Notes: generated by a model not told the origin, from the sequence alone. Positions 15,093 through 22,964 are shown, numbered from the stretch's first letter. The stretch: DNA of 26,523 nt from Desulfobulbaceae bacterium UBA5611 (GCA_002424635.1 DIKT01000018.1:73934-100456); one strand, 5' to 3'. Numbers and translations are program-made.

Positions 15093-16337
15093 ATGAGAAC
15101 AATTAAATCTACTAGCAAATCCTTCCAGTCGCACCGCAGACTATTCTTTTTTTTCTCCCTGCTAAGTATAGTCATTCTGACTTTGTTCTCAGTAGCTAAT
15201 ATGAAGGCCGCCGATTGGAAGGCCGAAAAACAGGACATCGAACAAAAGGTCAAAAAACAAAAAATCACTATCAACCAATTGCAAGAAGGGCTCAGGCTAC
15301 AGCAGGAAAAAGCTCTTGAAACCAAGGGACTGGAGAGAGATCTGCTGGCCGACATCAAGGTTATTGATGAGCATCTCCTGGAAAAATTTGCCAGGCTGGA
15401 CGCCATGGAACAGTCCTTAGCCCGCCAGCATGAGCTGATCAGCACCAAAGAACAGGAAATAAAAAAGATTCAACTGGAAAGGCAGAGGTCTGAGGCTCAT
15501 CTGCAGCAACGGTTCACGGCCTTTTATAAGACTGGGACCATTGGTCTGCTCAATGTGGCTTTTTCAGCCGAGACCCTACCGAGCATGCTCTCCACCCAGG
15601 ATTCTTTTAATACCATGATGCTCTATGATCAGAAAATACTACAGCAATACCGCCAGGCTATCGAAGAATTAGAGCTTACCAGAAAAGCCCTGACCTTGGA
15701 ACAAACCATGCTCAACACCTTTATCAATCAGGTCAGCACAGAAAAAGAAGCCATTGAGCAGAACAAAAAGAAAAAAAATGAGCTGCTGGCCCAGGTCCGG
15801 ACCCAGACCAAATTACATGAGCAGGCCGCAAAATCGATAGCAAAAGAGGCTAATCATGTATCAGCTCAGATTAGCAGCATGCAGCAGAAACAAGAATTCC
15901 TCAGCCAGGGATTTCGGCTAAATAAAGGGAAATTACCGGCGCCGGTACATTGCAGAGTGCTGACCCTCTATGGCGGTCGCAGTAAAAACAAACTGGGAAT
16001 TGAAAGCACCTCGGCCGGTATTACCTTTGAAGCTCCTGATGGCACCAAGGTCAAAGCCATATTTGACGGCACCATCCACTACTCCGGTTTTCTGCGCGGC
16101 TATGGCAATACCATTATTATCAATCATGGTTTTCAATATTATTCCGTTACTGCCAGGATTGAAAAGCTGCTGAAAAAAGAAGGCGCCACTGTGGTCGCAG
16201 GAGAAGACATCGGCGTCACAGGCGAAACTGCGACCCTGACGGCAGAAGGCTTATATTTTGAAATCCGCCATGATAATATAACAGAGGATCCACTCCTCTG
16301 GCTGGATAAAAATAAACTTTCTCTTCCTGACACATAA
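15093..16337 (+). CDS. envC: EnvC-like murein hydrolase activator (coiled coil + degenerate LytM/M23 domain)
   Basis: A 414-residue exported protein. Residues 15-40 are a hydrophobic signal/anchor; about 42-275 are long coiled coil rich in Lys, Glu and Gln; about 290-410 are a LytM (peptidase M23) fold. The zinc ligands are lost: the usual HxGxD region reads LGIESTSAG, the YAH position reads TAR, and the HxH of the last motif reads LYFEIRH. As in EnvC, this implies an activator of amidases rather than a peptidase. Its place directly after ftsEX fits FtsEX-EnvC coupling: ATP hydrolysis in FtsE drives opening of EnvC in the periplasm during septum splitting. Confidence 0.88.
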   Translation: MRTIKSTSKSFQSHRRLFFFFSLLSIVILTLFSVANMKAADWKAEKQDIEQKVKKQKITINQLQEGLRLQQEKALETKGLERDLLADIKVIDEHLLEKFARLDAMEQSLARQHELISTKEQEIKKIQLERQRSEAHLQQRFTAFYKTGTIGLLNVAFSAETLPSMLSTQDSFNTMMLYDQKILQQYRQAIEELELTRKALTLEQTMLNTFINQVSTEKEAIEQNKKKKNELLAQVRTQTKLHEQAAKSIAKEANHVSAQISSMQQKQEFLSQGFRLNKGKLPAPVHCRVLTLYGGRSKNKLGIESTSAGITFEAPDGTKVKAIFDGTIHYSGFLRGYGNTIIINHGFQYYSVTARIEKLLKKEGATVVAGEDIGVTGETATLTAEGLYFEIRHDNITEDPLLWLDKNKLSLPDT

Positions 16338-16346
16338 TAACTAATG

Positions 16347-16425
16347 ATTATATTAAAGCCATTCCCATAAAAAATGATTTTTTAATTATGGCTCATCACC
16401 TTAAACTTAAATTTTTTAATATAAT
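16347..16425. repeat. Perfect 11-bp inverted repeat spanning the envC-ctpA gap
   Basis: ATTATATTAAA (16347-16357) and TTTAATATAAT (16415-16425) are perfect reverse complements enclosing 57 bases that contain a second AT hairpin (AAAAAAT-G-ATTTTTT, around 16369-16383). The right arm ends exactly at the base before the ctpA ATG and contains TATAAT. No ribosome-binding site is visible before ctpA, so this structure may govern ctpA translation or termination between the genes. Confidence 0.55.
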
Positions 16426-17853
16426 ATGCGCCAGCTAGCCCAAACTGTTGTTCGTCATGGAACTTTACTCCTGCTGATCTTCTGCCTGCCTCTGCAGGGA
16501 AATGCCGAGATTTCCGAACAAGAACGTCAATCCACCTACCAGCAGCTTGAGACCTTTGCCAATGTCCTGAGTATTCTGCAGGAAAATTATGTAGATGACA
16601 TTAACGCCCGGAAGGTTATGGAAGGGGCTATCAGCGGCATGCTGTTCTCCCTTGACCCCCATTCTTCCTACCTCAAGCCTGAAGACTTCAAGGAACTACA
16701 GGAAGAAACAGAAGGAAGCTTCAGCGGCATTGGTATCGAGATCACCATTGAGGAAGGCCTGTTAACGGTAGTCTCTCCCATTGAAGAGACCCCGGCAGAC
16801 AGGGCGGGACTAAAGGCCAAGGATATAATCGTCAAGATTGACGGCGATCTCACCCAGAGTATGAACCCCATGGATGCCATCAAAAAACTGCGGGGGCCGG
16901 AAGGGTCAGAAGTTGTGCTGGCCATTCACCGTAATGGCTGGGAAGAGTTAAAGGATTTTGTTCTTACCCGTGATTCCATCCCCATGCACAGTGTCAAAGA
17001 AGCGTTTCTGGAACCGGGGTTGGCCTACATCCGAATCACTAATTTTCAAAGCCATACCACCACAGATGTCAACGAGGCGCTGCAGAAGCTGCAGAAGCTG
17101 CACCCCATAAACGGGTTGATCCTTGATCTGCGTAATAATCCTGGCGGCTTGCTCGATCAGGCCGTCTCGATCACGGATATATTCCTGGATGGCGGCTTGG
17201 TGGTCTATACCAAAGGCCGGGTCAGGGAACAAAATATGACTTTTCAAGCCCACAGTAATGGCGGCAAAAATCTTTTTCCCCTGGTAGTGCTCGTCAATGA
17301 AGGTTCTGCCAGCGCCTCGGAAATTGTGACCGGGGCTATTCAGGACCACAAACGAGGTATCATTGTCGGCACCAAAACCTTTGGCAAAGGATCGGTGCAG
17401 ACCATCATTCCGCTGCCGGAAGGCGCCGGCCTGCGCATGACCACAGCCCGTTATTACACTCCTAACGGCCGTTCCATTCAAGCCACCGGGATTATTCCAG
17501 ACGTGGAGGTACCCTTTACGTCCACTAATGACAAAACAGAAAAGAAAAATTCCGCCGCTATCGTCACCGAGGCTGACCTGAAAAACCATATTCCTAATGC
17601 GGAGCCAATCAAAAAATCCGAGCAGACTTCTGAACCCAAGCAGCAACCAGCACAACTGCCCAGCCTGCCGAATGATTCAGAGATCAGCGACGAATCAGCC
17701 CTCGATCCTGGCTCATCTTTCAACTCTGATGTCCGTCTCAGAAAAGACAACCAGCTCCGCTCCGCCCTTAATATCTTAAAAAGCCTCAAGATTTATTCTA
17801 CGGCAGGTTATAAAGATCAACCTGTGCAGGAATCGGTGGAAGTCGAGGAATGA
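16426..17853 (+). CDS. ctpA: Carboxy-terminal processing peptidase (S41 family)
   Basis: A periplasmic serine protease of 475 residues. Signal peptide about 1-27 (ending QGNA), PDZ domain about 95-170 with GSFSGIGIEI and LRGPEG, then the S41 catalytic core: LILDLRNNPGG (231-241), nucleophile S296 in NEGSASASEI and general base K321 in TFGKGSVQ. The last about 100 residues are a Pro/Ser/Glu-rich, probably disordered stretch. Such proteases trim periplasmic proteins and in several bacteria regulate peptidoglycan hydrolases, which suits its place after envC. The ATG has no ribosome site and directly follows a hairpin arm, so the exact start is less certain than the gene. Confidence 0.95.
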   Translation: MRQLAQTVVRHGTLLLLIFCLPLQGNAEISEQERQSTYQQLETFANVLSILQENYVDDINARKVMEGAISGMLFSLDPHSSYLKPEDFKELQEETEGSFSGIGIEITIEEGLLTVVSPIEETPADRAGLKAKDIIVKIDGDLTQSMNPMDAIKKLRGPEGSEVVLAIHRNGWEELKDFVLTRDSIPMHSVKEAFLEPGLAYIRITNFQSHTTTDVNEALQKLQKLHPINGLILDLRNNPGGLLDQAVSITDIFLDGGLVVYTKGRVREQNMTFQAHSNGGKNLFPLVVLVNEGSASASEIVTGAIQDHKRGIIVGTKTFGKGSVQTIIPLPEGAGLRMTTARYYTPNGRSIQATGIIPDVEVPFTSTNDKTEKKNSAAIVTEADLKNHIPNAEPIKKSEQTSEPKQQPAQLPSLPNDSEISDESALDPGSSFNSDVRLRKDNQLRSALNILKSLKIYSTAGYKDQPVQESVEVEE

Positions 17854-17873
17854 GGAGTAGGCAGATAAAACTG

Positions 17874-18066
17874 CCGCTCCGGGAGGCGGCATAAGGTGCC
17901 GTAAGCTAAGCAAGCATAAAAAGCTTTGCTTGCTAATTCCCTGCTGGGTATTCGGCAACAGCCGTTCAATAAAACAGCCAGAACAAATCGACTGTTTTAT
18001 TGAAACGGCATAAGAGTCCGTAAGCTCTACAAGCAACAGACAGCCGTTGCTCGTAGAGCAACGGCC
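17874..18066. repeat. Tandem compound hairpin repeats between ctpA and era
   Basis: Two similar units fill this gap. Each has a stem ending in CGGC, a linker CATAAG-N3-CCGTAAGCT (17890-17907 and 18009-18026; 18 of 21 bases agree over 17887-17907 and 18006-18026), then a second stem. Unit 1: GC-rich stem about 17874-17890 and AGCAAGCA/TGCTTGCT (17909-17916, 17927-17934). Unit 2: 17-bp stem 17961-17977/17992-18009 with one bulged A, then a 14-bp stem 18024-18037/18046-18059 with one mismatch. A related layout occurs at 5752-5827. Probably a palindromic intergenic repeat family (REP/BIME or MITE-like); no transposase is present. Confidence 0.65.
18043..18065 (-). terminator. Hairpin directly after era (probable terminator)
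   Basis: GCCGTTGCT (18043-18051) and AGCAACGGC (18057-18065) form a perfect 9-bp GC-rich stem with a 5-base loop, starting three bases past the era stop codon on the minus strand. The downstream bases are T-rich only loosely (TGTCTGTTGCTTG), so termination may be partial. The left arm also pairs in an alternative 14-bp stem with 18024-18037. Confidence 0.45.
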
Positions 18067-18067
18067 T

Positions 18068-18985
18068 CTAAAATCCCAGTTCCTTTAAAAAATTTGCATC
18101 GCGTGACCAGTTGCTGCGCACCTTGACCCACAGTTTTAATAACACCTTCTGATCAAGCAGCCGTTCGATGTCCTTGCGGGCGGCGGTGCCGATACTCTTT
18201 AATTTCAGGCCACCCTTACCGATGACAATCCCTTTCTGGGACTCCCGCTCGAGGACAATGGCGGCATGGATGGTGACCAGCCTTTTTTGCGGATCTTCCT
18301 TGAACGATTCAATCAGCACCGCCGTGGAGTAAGGAATCTCTTCGCCGGTAAGCAGAAATACCTTCTCCCGGATAATCTCGGCCACCAGGAAACGCTCGCT
18401 GGCATCGGTAGGAATGTCTTCCGGGTAATAGCGCGGACCGATGGGTAAAACCTGCAGCAGCTCAGCCAGCAGGCGCTCATTGCCATCGCCGTGCAGCGCC
18501 GCCATGGGAATGACCGCATGGAAGGGGAAGATGCCGGCGTAGATCTGAATCATGGCCAGCAATTTTTCTTTGTTCAGCAGATCGACCTTGTTGAGGACCA
18601 GGATCACCGGACAATTCACCTGCTCCATATAGCCGGCCAGTTCCTCACCCTTTTCCGCCTTCAGTTTCTCCGGTAACGGCAAAGAGACATCAATCATGTA
18701 TATGACCGCATCGACCTCATGCAGGCTGTCGAGGGCAATACGGACCATCTCCTGATTCAGCGGCTCCCGGGCTTTATGCAGACCGGGGGTATCCAACAGC
18801 ACAATCTGATAAGCCTCATCATTCATAATCCCGAGGATCCGGTTGCGGGTAGTCTGCGGTTTGGGGCTGACAATGGAAATCTTCTGCTCCAGCAAGCCAT
18901 TCATCAGAGTTGATTTACCGGCATTGGGAGGGCCGACAATGGCCACCATCCCGGACCGTATTGGTTTATCATGCAAGTCGATCAT
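18068..18985 (-). CDS. era: GTPase Era (16S rRNA/30S maturation)
   Basis: Era binds the 3' end of 16S rRNA and assists 30S assembly. The start at 18985 (preceded by GGAGA, about 11 bases away) gives 306 residues, the normal Era length; an upstream in-frame ATG would add 38 atypical residues. G domain: G1 GPPNAGKST at 18-26, G3 LLDTPGLHKAREPLN, G4 NKVD, then a C-terminal KH domain with IVIGKGGLKLKSIGTAAR and the closing LWVKVRSNWSRD typical of Era. It is transcribed leftward, convergent with ctpA and divergent from the RNB gene; both Era and the neighbouring RNase act on RNA. Confidence 0.97.
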   Translation of the reverse strand: MIDLHDKPIRSGMVAIVGPPNAGKSTLMNGLLEQKISIVSPKPQTTRNRILGIMNDEAYQIVLLDTPGLHKAREPLNQEMVRIALDSLHEVDAVIYMIDVSLPLPEKLKAEKGEELAGYMEQVNCPVILVLNKVDLLNKEKLLAMIQIYAGIFPFHAVIPMAALHGDGNERLLAELLQVLPIGPRYYPEDIPTDASERFLVAEIIREKVFLLTGEEIPYSTAVLIESFKEDPQKRLVTIHAAIVLERESQKGIVIGKGGLKLKSIGTAARKDIERLLDQKVLLKLWVKVRSNWSRDANFLKELGF

Positions 18986-19140
18986 AAAAAATAATTCTCC
19001 ATCACCAAGAAAAGTTAGCAAGCCGAGCGAATAAAAGTGGTCAAAAAGACAAACATGACTATAAAGCATATGGTTTACATAGTCACCTGTGGTCCGCACG
19101 TCAGCTTTTTAATTTTCACATTTTAACTGTTAATGCTCTC

Positions 19141-21147
19141 ATGACAACACCAGGAAAACTCATTGAATATCTGGACAATGGCAAATTTATCTGCGCTTTT
19201 GTTACCGAAGCTCAGGATAAACGGCTGCGGCTGATTACGCAAAGCGGCCGCGAAGTTAATCTGCCGCTCTCTCGCGTTCTGCATATCTCCAAACGCTCTT
19301 ATTCGATGACCGGCAACCGGGAGGAGATCCAAAGACAGTTGTTAGAGGCAGCAGACAGCCGTAAGGGCTTAATCGAGATGATCAATCTCGAGGAGATCTG
19401 GGAGCTGACCACTGATGAGGACACATCCGTCTTTGAGCCGGTGTTTCTGGCGGAACTGGCCTTTGGCGGTGATACTGACGATAATCAAGTGGCCGCCTTT
19501 ATCCGCTGCATCTTCTCCGACCGGCTGTACTTTAAATTCAGAGAAGGCGAGATCAACGCTCATTCCCGGGAACAGGTGGAACAGCTCCGTCTCCAGCAGG
19601 AAAAAGAGCAGAGTAAACAGGCCCTGCTGACGAACGGGGCCATGGCGCTCACCAGCTTGCTGCAGAATGAGGTAATCGACCCGACCCTGCAGCCTGTTCT
19701 TGATCAATGTCTGCCGGCCCTGCAAAGTTTCTATCTTTTTGCAGGCGATGCCCCTCAGGCGATCATGGCCCGAGAACTGCTAAAAATGGCCGGTCTCCAT
19801 GATCCGCATGCTCCCTTTCATCTGCTGGTCAAGGCCGGCATCTGGGAAAGCAATGAAAATATTCCCCTGCTCCGCCAGGAGATCCCCAGCACTTTTTCTC
19901 TGGCAGCCAGGCAGCAGGCCGAGATGCTGCTACGCCAGGGAACAATGGAGCTCTTCAGTGATAAGGCGCGGATCGATCTGACGGCGCTGGCACCCATGAC
20001 CATTGATGGCGCTACCACCCTCGATTATGATGATGCCCTCACTATTGAGGAAGAAGATGGCAACTTTGTGGTGGGCGTCCATATTTCCGATGTGGCTCAT
20101 TATGTCAAACCGGAAGATCCACTTTTTCAGGAGGCCATGCAGCGTGGTACTTCTCTTTACTTCCCGGAAGGTCAGATCCCCATGCTGCCCCGCCATCTTT
20201 CTCAGGGTATCTGCAGCCTGATCCAGGGAGAGATTCGCGCCACCCTGAGCCTGATGATATTACTGTCACCGGAGGCGGAGGTGCTGCGGGTCAGGATCAA
20301 ACCTTCTATTATCAAGGTGGCCCGACGTCTTACCTATGAAGAGGTCGACCGGCTGATTGCGGCAGATCAGGATTGGGAACTGCAGACTTTGAATATGCTG
20401 CGGACCAAGCTGCGCGATAAAAGAATAGAGGCGGGCGCCCTGCTCCTGCCTTTTCCGGATGTGAATATTTCCCTGCAGACCAATGGCAACGTCCAGATCG
20501 CCCTGGCTGATAGCGATACACCGGCCCGCACCCTGGTATCCGAGATGATGATCCTGGCCAATACCGAAGCGGCCCGCTTTGTGGCCGACCGCATGGTGCC
20601 CGGACTCTTCCGGGCTCAGGGTCCGCCGCGCAAACGTCTGGTCCATGGCCTGGACAACGATCTCTTCCAAAACAGCCTGCAGCGTAAACAGCTGTCCCGC
20701 GGTGAACTACTGACTGAAGCCAAGGCCCATAGCGGTCTTGGTGTCGCTCAGTACACCACCATTACCTCGCCGATCAGAAGGCTCCTTGATCTTTTAATGC
20801 AGCACCAGCTCCACTCGCTGATCCGACGTGAGGAGCTGCGCTTTAATGAAAAAGCGTGCAAAGACTTCACTGCCGTCATCAGCCGCACCCTGGCTGCCGC
20901 CAATGCCGTCAAGCAGCAGCGTCACCGCTATTGGCTTCTCAAATACCTGGAGGCGCGCATAGGCACCAGCATGAATGCCATGGTGCTTGACGCCAATCCC
21001 AAACGGGTATTTCTGTTATTAACAGATATCCTTATGGATATTGATCTCCCGGCCCCAACCGGTCAAATACCGACGCCTGGTGTCATGGTCCAGGTAAAGA
21101 TAGTCAAGGTGGATGCCTTGGACAATAATGTCCGCTTTGACTGGTGA
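19141..21147 (+). CDS. RNB-domain exoribonuclease (RNase II/R family)
   Basis: A 668-residue protein whose C-terminal half is the RNB hydrolytic domain: IDGATTLDYDDAL at about 287-299 gives the metal-binding Asp set (D...D.DD), followed by VGVHISDVAHYV, SLYFPEGQIPMLP and, near the end, YTTITSPIRRLLDLLMQHQL, all diagnostic. Residues 1-70 form a small N-terminal domain (GKLIEYLDNGKFICAFV) seen in a subgroup of RNase II-like proteins, and the extreme C-terminus looks like an S1/OB strand set. It would degrade RNA 3' to 5'. It is shorter than RNase R (about 750-810) and lacks its cold-shock domains. The ATG has no ribosome site, so translation may be leaderless or the start may shift slightly. 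Confidence 0.9.
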   Translation: MTTPGKLIEYLDNGKFICAFVTEAQDKRLRLITQSGREVNLPLSRVLHISKRSYSMTGNREEIQRQLLEAADSRKGLIEMINLEEIWELTTDEDTSVFEPVFLAELAFGGDTDDNQVAAFIRCIFSDRLYFKFREGEINAHSREQVEQLRLQQEKEQSKQALLTNGAMALTSLLQNEVIDPTLQPVLDQCLPALQSFYLFAGDAPQAIMARELLKMAGLHDPHAPFHLLVKAGIWESNENIPLLRQEIPSTFSLAARQQAEMLLRQGTMELFSDKARIDLTALAPMTIDGATTLDYDDALTIEEEDGNFVVGVHISDVAHYVKPEDPLFQEAMQRGTSLYFPEGQIPMLPRHLSQGICSLIQGEIRATLSLMILLSPEAEVLRVRIKPSIIKVARRLTYEEVDRLIAADQDWELQTLNMLRTKLRDKRIEAGALLLPFPDVNISLQTNGNVQIALADSDTPARTLVSEMMILANTEAARFVADRMVPGLFRAQGPPRKRLVHGLDNDLFQNSLQRKQLSRGELLTEAKAHSGLGVAQYTTITSPIRRLLDLLMQHQLHSLIRREELRFNEKACKDFTAVISRTLAAANAVKQQRHRYWLLKYLEARIGTSMNAMVLDANPKRVFLLLTDILMDIDLPAPTGQIPTPGVMVQVKIVKVDALDNNVRFDW

Positions 21148-21202
21148 GGCTTATCAGGGACTCTAGCTCTTGCCGCCCTGGGACGATCGAATAATTAAAA
21201 TC

Positions 21203-21252
21203 ACGCTGTTGTGACAACGCCCCGGTCTTATTTTTTTAAGGCTTTAAAAAAG
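21203..21252 (+). terminator. Possible terminator after the RNB RNase
   Basis: A short GTTG-TGA-CAAC stem is followed by GCCCCGGTCTTA and a run of seven T (about 21231-21237); the T-run can itself pair with the following TTTAAAAAAGAC to form an AT-rich stem. The structure is imperfect, so this is a tentative call based mainly on the T-run about 85 bases after the stop codon. Confidence 0.35.
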
Positions 21253-21332
21253 ACATTCATCGCCAATATTTTTTCCTTTACATTCCCACTTAATAAGCCA
21301 TAAAAGGCTTTGCCCCCACCCGCTGTAAATAC

Positions 21333-21364
21333 GTCACATATGACCACCGGTTAAATATGACCAC
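21333..21364. promoter_or_regulatory. Two tandem palindromic sites upstream of the sigma54 promoter (candidate enhancer)
   Basis: GTCA-CATA-TGAC (21333-21344) and GTTA-AATA-TGAC (21350-21361) are imperfect 12-bp palindromes spaced 17 bases apart, each followed by CAC; the shared direct repeat is ATATGACCAC (21338-21347 and 21355-21364). They lie about 100-125 bases upstream of the -24 element, the usual range for enhancer-binding-protein sites of sigma54 promoters. The binding protein is unknown. Confidence 0.5.
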
Positions 21365-21459
21365 TATTCCAGTATTGTTCTTGATAGCCCATAAGTTGCT
21401 GTTCAGTTAAAAAGTACATAAAAACAAGATTATACCTGTTCAAAAAATCCGGATTGAAC

Positions 21460-21475
21460 TGGCACAGGGATTGCT
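21460..21475 (+). promoter_or_regulatory. Sigma54 (RpoN) -24/-12 promoter for the BON gene cluster
   Basis: TGGCAC-AGGGA-TTGCT matches the RpoN consensus TGGCAC-N5-TTGCW at every fixed base, with GG and GC exactly 12 bases apart start to start as required. It points right, toward the BON-domain gene, with a predicted leader of about 200 bases. Such promoters need an AAA+ activator, consistent with the tandem upstream sites. Confidence 0.8.
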
Positions 21476-21640
21476 TTTAAATAAGGAACAGCTCAGGACG
21501 GTGGATCATTTGTATTTATTGCCATTGCTTAGCCTCGTCTGTATGACCGGAAAGAGAAGTAAATTTCCAAATTATAATGCGACCTGAACAATGTCATGCA
21601 GCAGTATAAATAGAAAAGTGGTTCCTCGGTCTCACAACTC

Positions 21641-21668
21641 TCCCTTGAATAAGTTAAGGGATATTCAA
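21641..21668 (+). promoter_or_regulatory. Overlapping alternative hairpins in the BON mRNA leader
   Basis: TCCCTT (21641-21646) pairs with AAGGGA (21656-21661), while TTGAATA (21645-21651) pairs with TATTCAA (21662-21668). The two stems share bases and cannot form together. They end eight bases before the AGGAG ribosome site (21676-21680), which an upstream CTCC could also reach. This could tune translation, but each stem is short. Confidence 0.35.
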
Positions 21669-21687
21669 ATACCTTAGGAGTAAAAAA

Positions 21688-22527
21688 ATGCAAAAAATCA
21701 AATTTCGCTTATCTCTGGTTGTCACGGTTGCCTCTCTGTTTCTGGTCAATACCCCTCTGTTTGCCTCAGCAACCGATGACCGCATAGAAACAGCTGCTCA
21801 AGAATCTTACGTATTCAGAACATATCTCAAAGGCGATGACATTAAAGTCAAGTCCCAGGATGGCGCTGCCACCTTGACCGGCTCTGTTGTTGATGACTCC
21901 CATATAACATTGGCCGAGGAGACGGTGGCTAATCTGCCCGGAGTGGTAAGCGTCGACAACAAGCTGGTCGCACAAAGCGAAGCCCCTGCCGCCCATTCAG
22001 ATGCCTGGCTAATGGCCAAGGTCAAAGCCACCTTTCTGTTTAATCGCAACTTAAGCGGCACCGGTACTGAAGTTAATGTCCAAAATGGCATAGTAACTTT
22101 ACGAGGCGAAGCTACCAGTGCTGCCCAGAAGGATCTGGCCACTGAATACGCCCAAGATATAGCAGGGGTCAAAGAGGTTAAAAATGAGATGACCGTGGCA
22201 GCCGCTGCCAAAGAGCCAGCCACAACAACAATGGGACAGAAGATGGATACTATGATGGAAGCCATTGATGATGCCTCTGTTACCGCCTTGGTCAAGACAA
22301 CCTTGATGACTCATAGTTCGACCAGCGCTCTTAACACCACAGTCAAGACCAAAGATGGCGTGGTCACCCTGGGAGGCAAGGCCAAAAACGCGGCTGAAAT
22401 AGATCTTGCCACCAAGATTGCAACAGATGTGCATGGGGTAAAGAGCGTGATCAACAACATGACCGTTACCGATACGACCACTACTCAACCTACCACCAGA
22501 AAAAAGGCCGCAATCGAAGGTTGTTAA
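21688..22527 (+). CDS. Periplasmic triple BON-domain protein (OsmY-like)
   Basis: A 279-residue exported protein: signal peptide about 1-27 (ending LFASA), then three BON domains at about 30-98, 107-172 and 195-262. Each shows the family pattern of a polar helix, 'V.V..G.VTL.G.V', a helix with A...A, and 'GV..V.N...V'; for instance GIVTLRGEAT and GVVTLGGKAK. BON domains, as in OsmY, are linked to membrane binding and osmotic or envelope stress. A Thr-rich linker and a C-terminal Thr-rich, basic tail are present, with a single terminal Cys. Strong AGGAG seven bases before ATG; sigma54 promoter upstream. Exact ligand unknown. Confidence 0.88.
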   Translation: MQKIKFRLSLVVTVASLFLVNTPLFASATDDRIETAAQESYVFRTYLKGDDIKVKSQDGAATLTGSVVDDSHITLAEETVANLPGVVSVDNKLVAQSEAPAAHSDAWLMAKVKATFLFNRNLSGTGTEVNVQNGIVTLRGEATSAAQKDLATEYAQDIAGVKEVKNEMTVAAAAKEPATTTMGQKMDTMMEAIDDASVTALVKTTLMTHSSTSALNTTVKTKDGVVTLGGKAKNAAEIDLATKIATDVHGVKSVINNMTVTDTTTTQPTTRKKAAIEGC

Positions 22528-22571
22528 CCGGAAACATTGCAGGAGGCCGACATAATCCGTGAAAGCCCTAT

Positions 22572-22622
22572 CTACTTCTCTTACACTTATAAAGTGTAGA
22601 TTATTAAGTGTAAGAAAAGTAG
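22572..22622 (+). repeat. Long hairpin between the BON and DUF883 genes
   Basis: Arms 22572-22588 and 22606-22622 pair over 17 positions with one mismatch (CTACTT-c-TCTTACACTT with AAGTGTAAGA-a-AAGTAG). The left arm can instead form ACACTT-ATA-AAGTGT (22583-22597). No T-run follows. It probably protects or processes the BON message or separates its expression from the downstream genes. Confidence 0.55.
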
Positions 22623-22669
22623 GCACCATCCATAAGCAAGCAGATTAAATTTGAAGAGAGAGGAAGGCC

Positions 22670-22963
22670 ATGAAAACCACCCAAGATAGCAAAACAATGC
22701 GGCAAGAACTGCAGAATATTATGAATCATGCCCATGCGCTCGTCGATGCCACTTCCGGCGAACTGGACGATCAGATCAGATCAGCAAGAAAAGCCCTGAA
22801 AGAACGTCTGGACTCCGCCAGAGGTGAATACGGCGATCTGGAAGCCCAACTGTTAGACAAGGTTCAGGCCGCTGATGAGTTCATTCATGTCAAACCATAT
22901 TATGCCATTGGTGGAACCTTCGTTGCCGGCCTGCTTCTGGGCTGGTTCATGTCCAGAAAATAA
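22670..22963 (+). CDS. DUF883/YqjD-ElaB-like membrane-anchored protein
   Basis: A 97-residue protein: an amphipathic charged helical region (about 5-72, with LDDQIRSARKALKERLDSAR) and one C-terminal transmembrane helix (about 78-94, GGTFVAGLLLGWFMSRK). This is the hallmark of the YqjD/ElaB/YgaM family, C-tail-anchored inner-membrane proteins that in E. coli associate with ribosomes and are expressed in stationary phase. GAGGAAGG precedes the ATG. The next gene starts one base after its stop, as in the E. coli yqjD-yqjE-yqjK order. Confidence 0.85.
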   Translation: MKTTQDSKTMRQELQNIMNHAHALVDATSGELDDQIRSARKALKERLDSARGEYGDLEAQLLDKVQAADEFIHVKPYYAIGGTFVAGLLLGWFMSRK

Positions 22964-22964
22964 A

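Larger units (their letters stand above)
21148..21687. other. Long regulatory intergenic region upstream of the BON gene
   Basis: These 540 bases contain no supported gene. From left to right: a weak terminator-like tract after the RNase (about 21203-21252), two tandem palindromic sites (21333-21361), a sigma54 promoter (21460-21475), and a roughly 200-base leader whose last 50 bases can form two competing small hairpins (21641-21668) before the ribosome site AGGAG (21676-21680). Confidence 0.7.

Noticed and set aside
17080..17102. Tandem CTGCAGAAG repeats in ctpA
   Set aside because: They encode an in-frame LQKLQKL helix inside a conserved protein; no sign of phase variation.
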